Assembly (NCBI RefSeq): GCF_016097555.1 | Contig: NC_054707.1 | Coordinates: 50,198,552 to 50,262,551, forward strand | DNA length: 64,000 nt | Source of the DNA: Gigantopelta aegis | Taxonomy: Eukaryota > Mollusca > Gastropoda > Neomphalida > Peltospiridae | Reading direction: 5' to 3' | In this document: positions 23,686-36,017 of the stretch, one piece after another | Position numbering within the stretch: the first letter of the stretch is position 1 | Layout: each line of letters starts with the position of its first letter | Position numbers and translations under genes: made by a program | The notes under the pieces: generated by a model | The model's input: only the letters and a program-made list of their open reading frames with translations | What the model was told of the DNA's origin: nothing | The model's database searches: none

Positions 23686-24221
23686 TATTTGTCTTGTTTT
23701 GTCTAGTGATTGGTCTTCTTGGTTTGTAAAATCTATTTATAAATTTCAATATTGATTTGTTACCATTTCGTTCTGTTCTAATCAAATTATCAGCATAAAT
23801 TCTGTTGTAATTTATTCTGTTTATTGTTTTGTTCTCTTTTGTGCATTACATATGATATATATGGCGGAAACACGCAAGCAAAAACAAAGAAGGAAGGCAG
23901 AAGTGTTCCAGTAATTAGTATTTTATTTGGTTCGAATAATTATAGTTCCGAGTGATGGTTATTAAAATTCTATGTGCGTTTTTTTCTTTATTTTTCATAT
24001 TGTGTTTTTGTTCGAATATGTGTTTCTTCGGTTCATTTCTTATGTGTTTTGTGTTGAAGTGTGTTTGGCTTTGCATTGTTCTTTTAATCAAAGATTGTAT
24101 GATATATTGCCTAATAGTTTAGAATAAAATAATTTTGATTGATTATTTGGAGTAGTTAATAAGGTTTAGGAGTTATCAGTTATTATTCATGTTATTTCCC
24201 GAGAGCTTGTTAGAGCTATAC

Positions 24222-24222
24222 A

Positions 24223-24269
<47 letters not shown>

Positions 24270-24275
24270 TGTGTC

Positions 24276-24351
<76 letters not shown>

Positions 24352-24399
24352 TTTAATGGGTGGGGGGGGGGGGGGGTGGTGGTGGGGGGGGGGGGGGTG
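24222..24399. repeat. (GT)n(GA)n(G)n compound tract
   Basis: GT, GA and G/GGT runs in series. The matching tracts are at 28786-28962 and 33348-33515 and differ in length, as expected of slippage or consensus error. Confidence 0.9.
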
Positions 24400-25465
24400 G
24401 TATTCCAAAGTACTCTAATATACATTATATAAAAGACGTCTACCATGAGGAAACATTTTGCTGGCCAAGATAACACATCTATACTAAAACGAAATATTTT
24501 CTTAAGTCAAACACTGACTTTTTGTGAAGTTTTGAAGGGAGTGCATACCCTCAGCACCATCCAACCCGGATATATAGGACCGTGTTAGTTCTCAACTGTG
24601 ATGGCTCTGCGTTACAATGTTCCAGAAAAATAAATGAACGATAATTGTATTCATCTTAATTTATTTTTCTTTTAATTATAAAACACCTCGCAAGCTACGT
24701 GTCCTCTTCAAGTTGAACATTTAGTAATTTAAAAAAATCAACAACACAGCACAATATAAAACGTCTGACGGGCTCTTAAAATGAAAATAGCAGATGTGTT
24801 GTATTGATAAAAACGTTGTCATCATGATTTGGGTTCCGTTTGTGTTCAAATCCATTGGCGATATATATATGGGACTACCTGAAATAGACAATAATTCCTG
24901 CTTACAAGACGTATATGGTATATTAATAACACAGATGATAATGGAACAATGTACCTTGTACACTGAACATTTTAAATTAAAGTTTGTTTTGTTTAAAGAC
25001 ACCATTAGCTAGTGCACATTGATTAATGATTCATCGACAGTTGGATGGCAAATACCCAGATAGTTGACTTCGGTGCCCAAGAAAGCCTGCTTAATTAATA
25101 TGCTTATACCATTTATGCCATGGACATGGTGCGCCGAGTTTGTAGCCAATTAAAGTTAAGCATGGTCTAATAAACCTGGGTAAACAGCCTTTGGGCTACC
25201 TGTTAACGACAGTGGTTCAGAATGCATAGTTGGTGACAAATAATGCATATAATATGCAGTAGCGGTACACCCTCCAATGAGATGTACTAAGGTACGAACC
25301 CTATACCTCTTCTGTCTCATCTATAAGCCAAATGAGTGACCCCCCCCCCCCCCCCCCGCAAAAGAAAGAAAGAAAAAAGAGTTATTTTTGACTGTAAAAT
25401 AATAGAAAAGATGTCTATTATAAAACTGTTAACGTCGTGCTGGTCGCCTGTACTGAGGGTAGTTA

Positions 25466-25630
25466 AAAACATTTTTTTAACGACACCACTAGAGCACACA
25501 CTCATCGGCTATCAACAGTTGGCAATTCTGACAAGTCTTCAGAGGAAACCCACAACATTTTTTGAATAGCAGCAAGGGATTTTATGTATGCACCACATAA
25601 AAAAGGCCTATGATACACAAGTGGTCACCC
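25466..25630 (-). mobile_element. SINE gamma fragment
   Basis: Contains ttttaacgacaccactagag, catcggctatcaac and agcagcaagggatttt, the gamma-tail SINE read backwards. The head is missing. Confidence 0.6.
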
Positions 25631-25667
25631 GAATAAATGCAGGTGAAGCCCAAGAATACAGTTAAAG

Positions 25668-25938
25668 CTTGTTTTGTTTAACGACATCACTAGAGCACAT
25701 TGGTTTATTAATCATCGGCTATTGATTGTTAAATATTTTGTAATTTTGACATATAGTTTTAGAGAGGAAACCCGCTTCATTTTTTTTCATTAATAACAAG
25801 GGATCTTTTATATGCACATCCCACACTAAGGGTAGCACATACCACGACCTTTCATATACCAGTCGTGATGTGCCGACGGGGATAGGTCCTAGAGCGCATC
25901 AGGCGAGCTCTTTACCACTGGGCTACGTCTCGCCCCCT
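25668..25938 (-). mobile_element. SINE gamma, full length
   Basis: On the minus strand the head contains gacgtagcccagtggtaaag, with a clean box A (TAGCCCAGTGG). The tail on the plus strand reads gtttaacgacatcactagag. The sequence aaatgcaggtgaagcccaag lies on its left. A diverged copy, aaatgaaggtgaatcccaag, lies beyond the next SINE on the right and is probably its target duplication. Confidence 0.75.
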
Positions 25939-25951
25939 AAATGCAGGTGAA

Positions 25952-26274
25952 TGAAGGAAATGTTTTATTTAACGACACACTCAGCACATTTTATTTACGG
26001 TTATATGGCGTCAGATATATGGTCATGGATCACACAGATATTGACAGAGAAACCCGCTGTCGCCACTTCATGGGCTACTCTTTTCGATCAGCAGCAAGGG
26101 ATCTTTTATATGCACCACCCCACAGACAGGACAGTACATACCACGGCCTTTGTTACACCAGTTGTGGAGCACTGGCTGGAACGAGAAATAGCCCAATAGG
26201 TTCACCGACGGGGATCGACCCTAGACCGACCGCGCATCAAGCGAACGCTTTACCACTGGGCTACGTCCCGCTCC
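25952..26274 (-). mobile_element. SINE alpha tail with gamma-type head
   Basis: The head (minus strand) is gacgtagcccagtggtaaag with a box-B-like gggtcgatcccc. The tail is the alpha type (tttatttaacgacacactca on plus). It is flanked by aaatgcaggtgaa (25939-25951) and aaatgaaggtgaa (26275-26287). It shares its head with the gamma SINE next to it but not its tail. Confidence 0.8.
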
Positions 26275-26325
26275 AAATGAAGGTGAATCCCAAGAATAAC
26301 GATTAAAAACACGTCTGCCTGTGAC

Positions 26326-26519
26326 CTACCATTTCTCGCAGATGAACGGATGCGTTTCATACGTTTTGCCTATGCCGTAGTCGTACTGGCTCGTGAAGCG
26401 GTACAACATGAAGTAGATGTATCCAGTCGGCATGTCCTTAACCGTGAACGTTGAGTTCCCTCGCGCCCACGCCCAGTTATTGAGGTCGAACGCGTTTGTA
26501 GCGCCTCCCCATATATCGG
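26326..26519 (-). CDS. C-type-lectin-like terminal exon, copy 1
   Basis: Minus strand: acceptor tttttaag at 26521-26520, then 2 nt and 63 codons to TAG. Read from the first full codon: DIWGGATNAFDLNNWAWARG, then NSTFTVKDMPTGYIYFMLYR, ending HPFICEKW. The WGGAT, WxWxxG and C-terminal FICEK features match the second half of a C-type lectin domain (WIGL / WxWxDG / xICE). C-type lectins are typically secreted or membrane carbohydrate-binding proteins. The Ca-site WND motif is not evident, and the first half of the domain must be on other exons. Entry is phase 1, matching the end of exon 2 at 48762. It has no ATG, so it is missed by simple ORF calling. Triplicated with its unit. Confidence 0.6.
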
Positions 26520-26569
26520 CTTAAAAAACAAAAACAAAAAGTCATATAGATGCAGTTTAATATGCATGC

Positions 26570-26571
26570 CG

Positions 26572-26612
<41 letters not shown>

Positions 26613-26700
26613 CGCGCGCGCGCGTATGTGTGTATGTTGCGTTTGTGTATGTGTGTTGTTTGTGTGTGTGTGTGTGTGTTTTGTGTGTGTATGTGTGTCG
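26570..26700. repeat. (GT)n/(GC)n microsatellite
   Basis: GT and CG-rich runs. Present in all three units with different lengths (31133-31262, 35688-35818). Confidence 0.9.
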
Positions 26701-26845
26701 GCGCGCTAATTCCACGGGGTTACATAAGCAATGCGTTTACGTCACGTGAAAGGACATCGTTTGGCTTCCACAAAGTCTGCAACAATCCAGTACGCAAAAG
26801 AGAAAGATATTTGTCTTTAAACATGTTTCTTTGTTTCTGTAATAG

Positions 26846-26898
26846 CCGGATCCCAGTTTGCTTATCTTCAGTGGTCCGACGAGAACGGGCCATTTCAG
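26846..26898 (+). CDS. 53-bp exon-like segment, lectin-motif-like, copy 1
   Basis: A strong acceptor (tttctttgtttctgtaatag) and CAG|GTGTCA donor frame 2 nt plus 17 codons, GSQFAYLQWSDENGPFQ. The LxxSxxENxF-like spacing recalls the first half of a C-type lectin domain (LAxIxSxxENxF). It enters in phase 1 and leaves in phase 0. It lies on the strand opposite to the lectin-like terminal exon 330 bp away, so the two cannot belong to one transcript as arranged. An inversion, or chance resemblance, must be considered. Confidence 0.3.
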
Positions 26899-26939
26899 GT
26901 GTCATTAAAGCAAATAAAATCGTATTGTCGGGAATGTTC

Positions 26940-27345
26940 TACACCTAATTTCACAAAACATCGTAAGTTTACATCTGCGACTACGTGCAAAACCAGGCTT
27001 AGGCCTACCATGTTTTGTGAAATATGGCCCAGGGCTGTAGCTTGGATTGTTTTGTGTCGGGTAGCAGATGAATTCCTGGAACGAGCGAGCATGGAAGGCG
27101 CATGACACTAGAGCATTCGGGGGCATGTCCTCCAAGAAAGTTTGAAATCTAAAGGCTCTGACATACCATTTTGCAGTCATTTCAGGGAGGTTACATCAAT
27201 ACGTCAATGCATTACGTCAATAGCAATAACCAGTAAGTTTGTATTATTTTTACCGATTTTTAAAAATAATGTTTGTTTGTTGTGGGGGGGGGGGGGGGGG
27301 GCTTATCCTCCCCTCCCCCACACTAACTACGGCCCTGATTTTAAG
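26940..27345. repeat. Dispersed fold-back repeat ending in poly-G
   Basis: Begins with a hairpin (atttcacaaaacat / atgttttgtgaaat), contains agagcattcgggggcatgtc, and ends with a G run and acactaactacggccctga. I associate this with a common molluscan dispersed repeat. Copies lie in units 2 (31504-31905) and 3 (36059-36465). The poly-G length varies. Confidence 0.6.
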
Positions 27346-27380
27346 ATTTCTTAACACAAATCGAATATGCCGCGTTTGAA

Positions 27381-27820
27381 GCTTCTTTAGTAGTATATAC
27401 ACAGTGTGATACCACCGTGGGGCCCATTCATTACACTGCTATAATTCGTCACGCTATTGTTCATCGTTTGGAAACGTAGTTTCGCTTCTTTAGTAGTATA
27501 TACACAGTGTGATACCACCGTGGGGCCCATTCATTACACTGCTATAATTCGTCACGCTATTGTTCATCGTTTGGAAACGTAGTTTCGCTTCTTTAGTAGT
27601 ATATACACAGTGTGATACCACCGTGGGGCCCATTCATTACACTGCTATAATTCGTCACGCTATTGTTCATCGTTTGGAAACGTAGTTTCGCTTCTTTAGT
27701 AGTATATACACAGTGTGATACCACCGTGGGGCCCATTCATTACACTGCTATAATTCGTCACGCTATTGTTCATCGTTTGGAAACGTAGTTTCGCTTCTTT
27801 AGTGGTATATACACAGTGTG
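27381..27820 (+). repeat. 103-bp satellite, short array 1
   Basis: Four complete 103-bp monomers from gcttctttagtagtatatac plus a 28-bp partial one. The partial carries a private variant (agtGgtatat) and ends cacagtgtg, fused directly to ttttctcttgc of unit 2. Confidence 0.98.
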
Positions 27821-28179
27821 TTTTCTCTTGCATATGTTGTTATAGTTTTGTTCTTAATTGTTAAATAAACTATCTATCAATCTGTCTGCCTGTCTGTCTG
27901 TCTGTCTGTCGATCTATCTATCTATCTATAATTCTGTTCTAGTCTGATAAAATGAAACATGTTCAAGGGTATTATTTCTTAATTAAAAAATACTTATATT
28001 AAATACTGTTGACTTATTTTCTTTTACAATATATAGTTTAAATCTCATTTGTTTTTGCCTCTGTTAAAATTATCAATGTTTTGTGAACATTTTAGCCTAT
28101 TCTGACCTGTTTACGAAATTCACTGTACCATGAAAATAAAATAGTAACGTTTGTTTGATTGTTCAGTATATATATATAT

Positions 28180-28227
<48 letters not shown>

Positions 28228-28784
28228 TATTTGTCTTGTTTTGTCTAGATTTCTGTTCTATTCTTTTGTGTTTGGTCTTCTTGGTTTGTAAAATCTATTT
28301 ATAAATTTCAATATTGATTTGTTACCATTTCGTTCTGTTCTAATCAAATTATCAGCATAAATTCTGTTGTAATTTATTCTGTTTATTGTTTTGTTCTCTT
28401 TTGTGCATTACATATGATATATATGGCGGAAACACGCAAGCGAAAACAAAGAAGGAAGGCAGAAGTGTTCCAGTAATTAGTATTTTATTTGGTTCGAATA
28501 ATTATAGTTCCGAGTGATGGTTATTAAAATTCTATGTGCGTTTTTTTCTTTATTTTTCATATTGTGTTTTTGTTCGAATATGTGTTTCTTCGGTTCATTT
28601 CTTATGTGTTTTGTGTTGAAGTGTGTTTGGCTTTGCATTGTTCTTTTAATCAAAGATTGTATGATATATTGCCTAATAGTTTAGAATAAAATAATTTTGA
28701 TTGATTATTTGGAGTAGTTAATAAGGTTTAGGAGTTATCAGTTATTATTCATGTTATTTCCCGAGAGCTTGTTAGAGCTATACA

Positions 28785-28839
<55 letters not shown>

Positions 28840-28847
28840 TGTGTCTA

Positions 28848-28912
<65 letters not shown>

Positions 28913-28919
28913 AATGGGT

Positions 28920-28961
<42 letters not shown>

Positions 28962-30227
28962 ATTCCAAAGTACTCTAATATACATTATATAAAAGACGTC
29001 TACCATGAGGAAACATTTTGCTGGCCAAGATAACACATCTATACTAAAACGAAATATTTTCTTAAGTCAAACACTGACTTTTTGTGAAGTTTTGAAGGGA
29101 GTGCATACCCTCAGCACCATCCAACCCGGATATATAGGACCGTGTTAGTTCTCAACTGTGATGGCTCTGCGTTACAATGTTCCAGAAAAATAAATGAACG
29201 ATAATTGTATTCATCTTAATTTATTTTTCTTTTAATTATAAAACACCTCGCAAGCTACGTGTCCTCTTCAAGTTGAACATTTAGTAATTTAAAAAAATCA
29301 ACAACACAGCACAATATAAAACGTCTGACGGGCTCTTAAAATGAAAATAGCAGATGTTGTATTGATAAAAACGTTGTCATCATGATTTGGGTTCCGTTTG
29401 TGTTCAAATCCATTGGCGATATATATATGGGACTACCTGAAATAGACAATAATTCCTGCTTACAAGACGTATATGGTATATTAATAACACAGATGATAAT
29501 GGAACAATGTACCTTGTACACTGAACATTTTAAATTAAAGTTTGTTTTGTTTAAAGACACCATTAGCTAGTGCACATTGATTAATGATTCATCGACAGTT
29601 GGATGGCAAATACCCAGATAGTTGACTTCGGTGCCCAAGAAAGCCTGCTTAATTAATATGCTTATACCATTTATGCCATGGACATGGTGCGCCGAGTTTG
29701 TAGCCAATTAAAGTTAAGCATGGTCTAATAAACCTGGGTAAACAGCCTTTGGGCTACCTGTTAACGACAGTGGTTCAGAATGCATAGTTGGTGACAAATA
29801 ATGCATATAATATGCAGTAGCGGTACACCCTCCAATGAGATGTACTAAGGTACGAACCCTATACCTCTTCTGTCTCATCTATAAGCCAAATGAGTGACCC
29901 CCCCCCCCCTCCCCCGCAAAAGAAAGAAAGAAAAAAGAGTTATTTTTGACTGTAAAATAATAGAAAAGATGTCTATTATAAAACTGTTAACGTCGTGCTG
30001 GTCGCCTGTACTGAGGGTAGTTAAAAACATTTTTTTAACGACACCACTAGAGCACACACTCATCGGCTATCAACAGTTGGCAATTCTGACAAGTCTTCAG
30101 AGGAAACCCACAACATTTTTTGAATAGCAGCAAGGGATTTTATGTATGCACCACATAAAAAAGGCCTATGATACACAAGTGGTCACCCGAATAAATGCAG
30201 GTGAAGCCCAAGAATACAGTTAAAGCT

Positions 30228-30834
30228 TTTTTTTTGTTTAACGACATCACTAGAGCACATTGGTTTATTAATCATCGGCTATTGATTGTCAAATATTTTG
30301 TAATTTTGACATATAGTTTTAGAGAGGAAACCCGCTTCATTTTTTTTCATTAATAACAAGGGATCTTTTATATGCACATCCCACACTAAGGGTAGCACAT
30401 ACCACGACCTTTCATATACCAGTCGTGATGTGCCGACGGGGATAGGTCCTAGAGCGCATCAGGCGAGCTCTTTACAACTGGGCTACGTCTCGCCCCCTAA
30501 ATGCAGGTGAATGAAGGAAATGTTTTATTTAACGACACACTCAGCACATTTTATTTACGGTTATATGGCGTCAGATATATGGTCATGGATCACACAGATA
30601 TTGACAGAGAAACCCGCTGTCGCCACTTCATGGGCTACTCTTTTCGATCAGCAGCAAGGGATCTTTTATATGCACCACCCCACAGACAGGACAGTACATA
30701 CCACGGCCTTTGTTACACCAGTTGTGGAGCACTGGCTGGAACGAGAAATAGCCCAATAGGTTCACCGACGGGGATCGACCCTAGACCGACCGCGCATCAA
30801 GCGAACGCTTTACCACTGGGCTACGTCCCGCTCC
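30228..30834 (-). mobile_element. SINE gamma and SINE alpha pair in unit 2
   Basis: Same two insertions as at 25668-26274, with the same flanking repeats, so they predate the triplication. A gamma fragment also lies at about 30026-30190. Confidence 0.8.
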
Positions 30835-30886
30835 AAATGAAGGTGAAATCCCAAGAATAACGATTAAAAACACGTCTGCCTGTGAC

Positions 30887-31080
30887 CTACCATTTCTCGC
30901 AGATGAACGGATGCGTTTCATACGTTTTGCCTATGCCGTAGTCGTACTGGCTCGTGAAGCGGTACAACATGAAGTAGATGTATCCAGTCGGCATGTCCTT
31001 AACCGTGAACGTTGAGTTCCCTCGCGCCCACGCCCAGTTATTGAGGTCGAACGCGTTTGTAGCGCCTCCCCATATATCGG
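30887..31080 (-). CDS. C-type-lectin-like terminal exon, copy 2
   Basis: Same 194-nt exon as copy 1. The acceptor, the reading frame ending HPFICEKW and the TAG stop are all kept. The lack of any damage in three copies is expected if the duplication is recent, and does not by itself prove function. Confidence 0.6.
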
Positions 31081-31132
31081 CTTAAAAAACAAAAACAAAA
31101 AGTCATATAGATGCAGTTTAATATGCATGCCG

Positions 31133-31175
<43 letters not shown>

Positions 31176-31409
31176 CGCGCGCGCGCGTATGTGTGTATGT
31201 TGCGTTTGTGTATGTGTGTTGTTTGTGTGTGTGTGTGTGTGTGTTTGTGTGTGTATGTGTGTCGGCGCGCTAATTCCACGGGGTTACATAAGCAATGCGT
31301 TTACGTCACGTGGAAGGACATCGTTTGGCTTCCACAAAGTCTGCAACAATCCAGTACGCAAAAGAGAAAGATATTTGTCTTTAAACATGTTTCTTTGTTT
31401 CTGTAATAG

Positions 31410-31462
31410 CCGGATCCCAGTTTGCTTATCTTCAGTGGTCCGACGAGAACGGGCCATTTCAG
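31410..31462 (+). CDS. 53-bp exon-like segment, copy 2
   Basis: Same as 26846-26898: acceptor, GSQFAYLQWSDENGPFQ and donor are unchanged. Confidence 0.3.
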
Positions 31463-31940
31463 GTGTCATTAAAGCAAATAAAATCGTATTGTCGGGAATG
31501 TTCTACACCTAATTTCACAAAACATCGTAAGTTTACATCTGCGACTACGTGCAAAACCAGGCTTAGGCCTACCATGTTTTGTGAAATATGGCCCAGGGCT
31601 GTAGCTTGGATTGTTTTGTGTCGGGTAGCAGATGAATTCCTGGAACGAGCGAGCATGGAAGGCGCATGACACTAGAGCATTCGGGGGCATGTCCTCCAAG
31701 AAAGTTTGAAATCTAAAGGCTCTGACATACCATTTTGCAGTCATTTCAGGGAGGTTACATCAATACGTCAATGCATTACGTCAATAGCAATAACCAGTAA
31801 GTTTGTATTATTTTTACCGATTTTTAAAAATAATGTTTGTTGTTGGGGGGGGGGGGGGGGGCTTATCCTCCCCTCCCCCACACTAACTACGGCCCTGATT
31901 TTAAGATTTCTTAACACAAATCGAATATGCCGCGTTTGAA

Positions 31941-32380
31941 GCTTCTTTAGTAGTATATACACAGTGTGATACCACCGTGGGGCCCATTCATTACACTGCT
32001 ATAATTCGTCACGCTATTGTTCATCGTTTGGAAACGTAGTTTCGCTTCTTTAGTAGTATATACACAGTGTGATACCACCGTGGGGCCCATTCATTACACT
32101 GCTATAATTCGTCACGCTATTGTTCATCGTTTGGAAACGTAGTTTCGCTTCTTTAGTAGTATATACACAGTGTGATACCACCGTGGGGCCCATTCATTAC
32201 ACTGCTATAATTCGTCACGCTATTGTTCATCGTTTGGAAACGTAGTTTCGCTTCTTTAGTAGTATATACACAGTGTGATACCACCGTGGGGCCCATTCAT
32301 TACACTGCTATAATTCGTCACGCTATTGTTCATCGTTTGGAAACGTAGTTTCGCTTCTTTAGTGGTATATACACAGTGTG
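31941..32380 (+). repeat. 103-bp satellite, short array 2
   Basis: Four monomers plus the same 28-bp partial with the same private variant and fusion point as array 1. Both junctions therefore descend from one breakpoint. Confidence 0.98.
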
Positions 32381-32739
32381 TTTTCTCTTGCATATGTTGT
32401 TATAGTTTTGTTCTTAATTGTTAAATAAACTATCTATCAATCTGTCTGCCTGTCTGTCTGTCTGTCTGTCGATCTATCTATCTATCTATAATTCTGTTCT
32501 AGTCTGATAAAATGAAACATGTTCAAGGGTATTATTTCTTAATTAAAAAATACTTATATTAAATACTGTTGACTTATTTTCTTTTACAATATATAGTTTA
32601 AATCTCATTTGTTTTTGCCTCTGTTAAAATTATCAATGTTTTGTGAACATTTTAGCCTATTCTGACCTGTTTACGAAATTCACTGTACCATGAAAATAAA
32701 ATAGTAACGTTTGTTTGATTGTTCAGTATATATATATAT

Positions 32740-32789
<50 letters not shown>

Positions 32790-33346
32790 TATTTGTCTTG
32801 TTTTGTCTAGATTTCTGTTCTATTCTTTTGTGTTTGGTCTTCTTGGTTTGTAAAATCTATTTATAAATTTCAATATTGATTTGTTACCATTTCGTTCTGT
32901 TCTAATCAAATTATCAGCATAAATTCTGTTGTAATTTATTCTGTTTATTGTTTTGTTCTCTTTTGTGCATTACATATGATATATATGGCGGAAACACGCA
33001 AGCGAAAACAAAGAAGGAAGGCAGAAGTGTTCCAGTAATTAGTATTTTATTTGGTTCGAATAATTATAGTTCCGAGTGATGGTTATTAAAATTCTATGTG
33101 CGTTTTTTTCTTTATTTTTCATATTGTGTTTTTGTTCGAATATGTGTTTCTTCGGTTCATTTCTTATGTGTTTTGTGTTGAAGTGTGTTTGGCTTTGCAT
33201 TGTTCTTTTAATCAAAGATTGTATGATATATTGCCTAATAGTTTAGAATAAAATAATTTTGATTGATTATTTGGAGTAGTTAATAAGGTTTAGGAGTTAT
33301 CAGTTATTATTCATGTTATTTCCCGAGAGCTTGTTAGAGCTATACA

Positions 33347-33395
<49 letters not shown>

Positions 33396-33409
33396 TGTGT
33401 CTGTGTCTA

Positions 33410-33470
<61 letters not shown>

Positions 33471-34782
33471 AATGGGTGGGGGGGGGGGTGGTGGTGGTGG
33501 GGGGGGGGGGGGTGGTATTCCAAAGTACTCTAATATACATTATATAAAAGACGTCTACCATGAGGAAACATTTTGCTGGCCAAGATAACACATCTATACT
33601 AAAACGAAATATTTTCTTAAGTCAAACACTGACTTTTTGTGAAGTTTTGAAGGGAGTGCATACCCTCAGCACCATCCAACCCGGATATATAGGACCGTGT
33701 TAGTTCTCAACTGTGATGGCTCTGCGTTACAATGTTCCAGAAAAATAAATGAACGATAATTGTATTCATCTTAATTTATTTTTCTTTTAATTATAAAACA
33801 CCTCGCAAGCTACGTGTCCTCTTCAAGTTGAACATTTAGTAATTTAAAAAAATCAACAACACAGCACAATATAAAACGTCTGACGGGCTCTTAAAATGAA
33901 AATAGCAGATGTTGTATTGATAAAAACGTTGTCATCATGATTTGGGTTCCGTTTGTGTTCAAATCCATTGGCGATATATATATGGGACTACCTGAAATAG
34001 ACAATAATTCCTGCTTACAAGACGTATATGGTATATTAATAACACAGATGATAATGGAACAATGTACCTTGTACACTGAACATTTTAAATTAAAGTTTGT
34101 TTTGTTTAAAGACACCATTAGCTAGTGCACATTGATTAATGATTCATCGACAGTTGGATGGCAAATACCCAGATAGTTGACTTCGGTGCCCAAGAAAGCC
34201 TGCTTAATTAATATGCTTATACCATTTATGCCATGGACATGGTGCGCCGAGTTTGTAGCCAATTAAAGTTAAGCATGGTCTAATAAACCTGGGTAAACAG
34301 CCTTTGGGCTACCTGTTAACGACAGTGGTTCAGAATGCATAGTTGGTGACAAATAATGCATATAATATGCAGTAGCGGTACACCCTCCAATGAGATGTAC
34401 TAAGGTACGAACCCTATACCTCTTCTGTCTCATCTATAAGCCAAATGAGTGACCCCCCCCCCCTCCCCCGCAAAAGAAAGAAAGAAAAAAGAGTTATTTT
34501 TGACTGTAAAATAATAGAAAAGATGTCTATTATAAAACTGTTAACGTCGTGCTGGTCGCCTGTACTGAGGGTAGTTAAAAACATTTTTTTAACGACACCA
34601 CTAGAGCACACACTCATCGGCTATCAACAGTTGGCAATTCTGACAAGTCTTCAGAGGAAACCCACAACATTTTTTGAATAGCAGCAAGGGATTTTATGTA
34701 TGCACCACATAAAAAAGGCCTATGATACACAAGTGGTCACCCGAATAAATGCAGGTGAAGCCCAAGAATACAGTTAAAGCTT

Positions 34783-35389
34783 TTTTTTTTGTTTAACGAC
34801 ATCACTAGAGCACATTGGTTTATTAATCATCGGCTATTGATTGTCAAATATTTTGTAATTTTGACATATAGTTTTAGAGAGGAAACCCGCTTCATTTTTT
34901 TTCATTAATAACAAGGGATCTTTTATATGCACATCCCACACTAAGGGTAGCACATACCACGACCTTTCATATACCAGTCGTGATGTGCCGACGGGGATAG
35001 GTCCTAGAGCGCATCAGGCGAGCTCTTTACAACTGGGCTACGTCTCGCCCCCTAAATGCAGGTGAATGAAGGAAATGTTTTATTTAACGACACACTCAGC
35101 ACATTTTATTTACGGTTATATGGCGTCAGATATATGGTCATGGATCACACAGATATTGACAGAGAAACCCGCTGTCGCCACTTCATGGGCTACTCTTTTC
35201 GATCAGCAGCAAGGGATCTTTTATATGCACCACCCCACAGACAGGACAGTACATACCACGGCCTTTGTTACACCAGTTGTGGAGCACTGGCTGGAACGAG
35301 AAATAGCCCAATAGGTTCACCGACGGGGATCGACCCTAGACCGACCGCGCATCAAGCGAACGCTTTACCACTGGGCTACGTCCCGCTCC
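34783..35389 (-). mobile_element. SINE gamma and SINE alpha pair in unit 3
   Basis: Same pair as in units 1 and 2. A gamma fragment also lies at about 34581-34745. Confidence 0.8.
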
Positions 35390-35441
35390 AAATGAAGGTG
35401 AAATCCCAAGAATAACGATTAAAAACACGTCTGCCTGTGAC

Positions 35442-35635
35442 CTACCATTTCTCGCAGATGAACGGATGCGTTTCATACGTTTTGCCTATGCCGTAGTCGT
35501 ACTGGCTCGTGAAGCGGTACAACATGAAGTAGATGTATCCAGTCGGCATGTCCTTAACCGTGAACGTTGAGTTCCCTCGCGCCCACGCCCAGTTATTGAG
35601 GTCGAACGCGTTTGTAGCGCCTCCCCATATATCGG
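35442..35635 (-). CDS. C-type-lectin-like terminal exon, copy 3
   Basis: Same 194-nt exon. This is the copy nearest to the candidate upstream exons at 48.9 and 53.0 kb on the same strand, so it is the best candidate for being spliced into that transcript. Confidence 0.6.
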
Positions 35636-35687
35636 CTTAAAAAACAAAAACAAAAAGTCATATAGATGCAGTTTAATATGCATGCCG

Positions 35688-35728
<41 letters not shown>

Positions 35729-35964
35729 CGCGCGCGCGCGTATGTGTGTATGTTGCGTTTGTGTATGTGTGTTGTTTGTGTGTGTGTGTGTGTGTGTGTT
35801 TGTGTGTGTATGTGTGTCGGCGCGCTAATTCCACGGGGTTACATAAGCAATGCGTTTACGTCACGTGGAAGGACATCGTTTGGCTTCCACAAAGTCTGCA
35901 ACAATCCAGTACGCAAAAGAGAAAGATATTTGTCTTTAAACATGTTTCTTTGTTTCTGTAATAG

Positions 35965-36017
35965 CCGGATCCCAGTTTGCTTATCTTCAGTGGTCCGACG
36001 AGAACGGGCCATTTCAG
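35965..36017 (+). CDS. 53-bp exon-like segment, copy 3
   Basis: Same as 26846-26898. Confidence 0.3.

Larger units (their letters stand above)
23286..27380. repeat. Triplicated unit, copy 1 (non-satellite part)
   Basis: 4,095 bp, starting ttttctcttgcatatgttg. Order: (TCTG)n(TCTA)n at 23351-23395, (CA)n at about 23648-23682, unique AT-rich sequence, a (GT)n(GA)n(G)n tract at 24222-24399, about 1 kb unique, three SINE insertions, a lectin-like exon on the minus strand, (GT)n, a 53-bp exon-like segment on the plus strand, a fold-back repeat, and then satellite. It lacks about 20 bp that copies 2 and 3 have after tgtctag (near 23707). It also keeps gacaacctgttt where they read gacctgttt. Copies 2 and 3 are therefore closer to each other. 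Confidence 0.95.
27821..31940. repeat. Triplicated unit, copy 2 (non-satellite part)
   Basis: 4,120 bp, nearly identical to copy 3 and slightly diverged from copy 1. Same order of microsatellites, SINEs, lectin-like exon and fold-back repeat. The unit-to-unit period, including satellite, is 4,560 bp. Confidence 0.95.

Noticed and set aside
24794-25012. 72-residue frame repeated in all three units
   Set aside because: Repeated only because the unit is repeated. No domain, no splice sites, AT-rich codons.
25668-26274. tRNA gene
   Set aside because: Box A and box B are present, but the sequence is the head of a dispersed SINE and does not fold into a full cloverleaf with an anticodon arm that I can identify.
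25941-26306. 121-residue frame MQVNEGNVLF...
   Set aside because: It is the SINE alpha read backwards; the same frame appears at every similar SINE.
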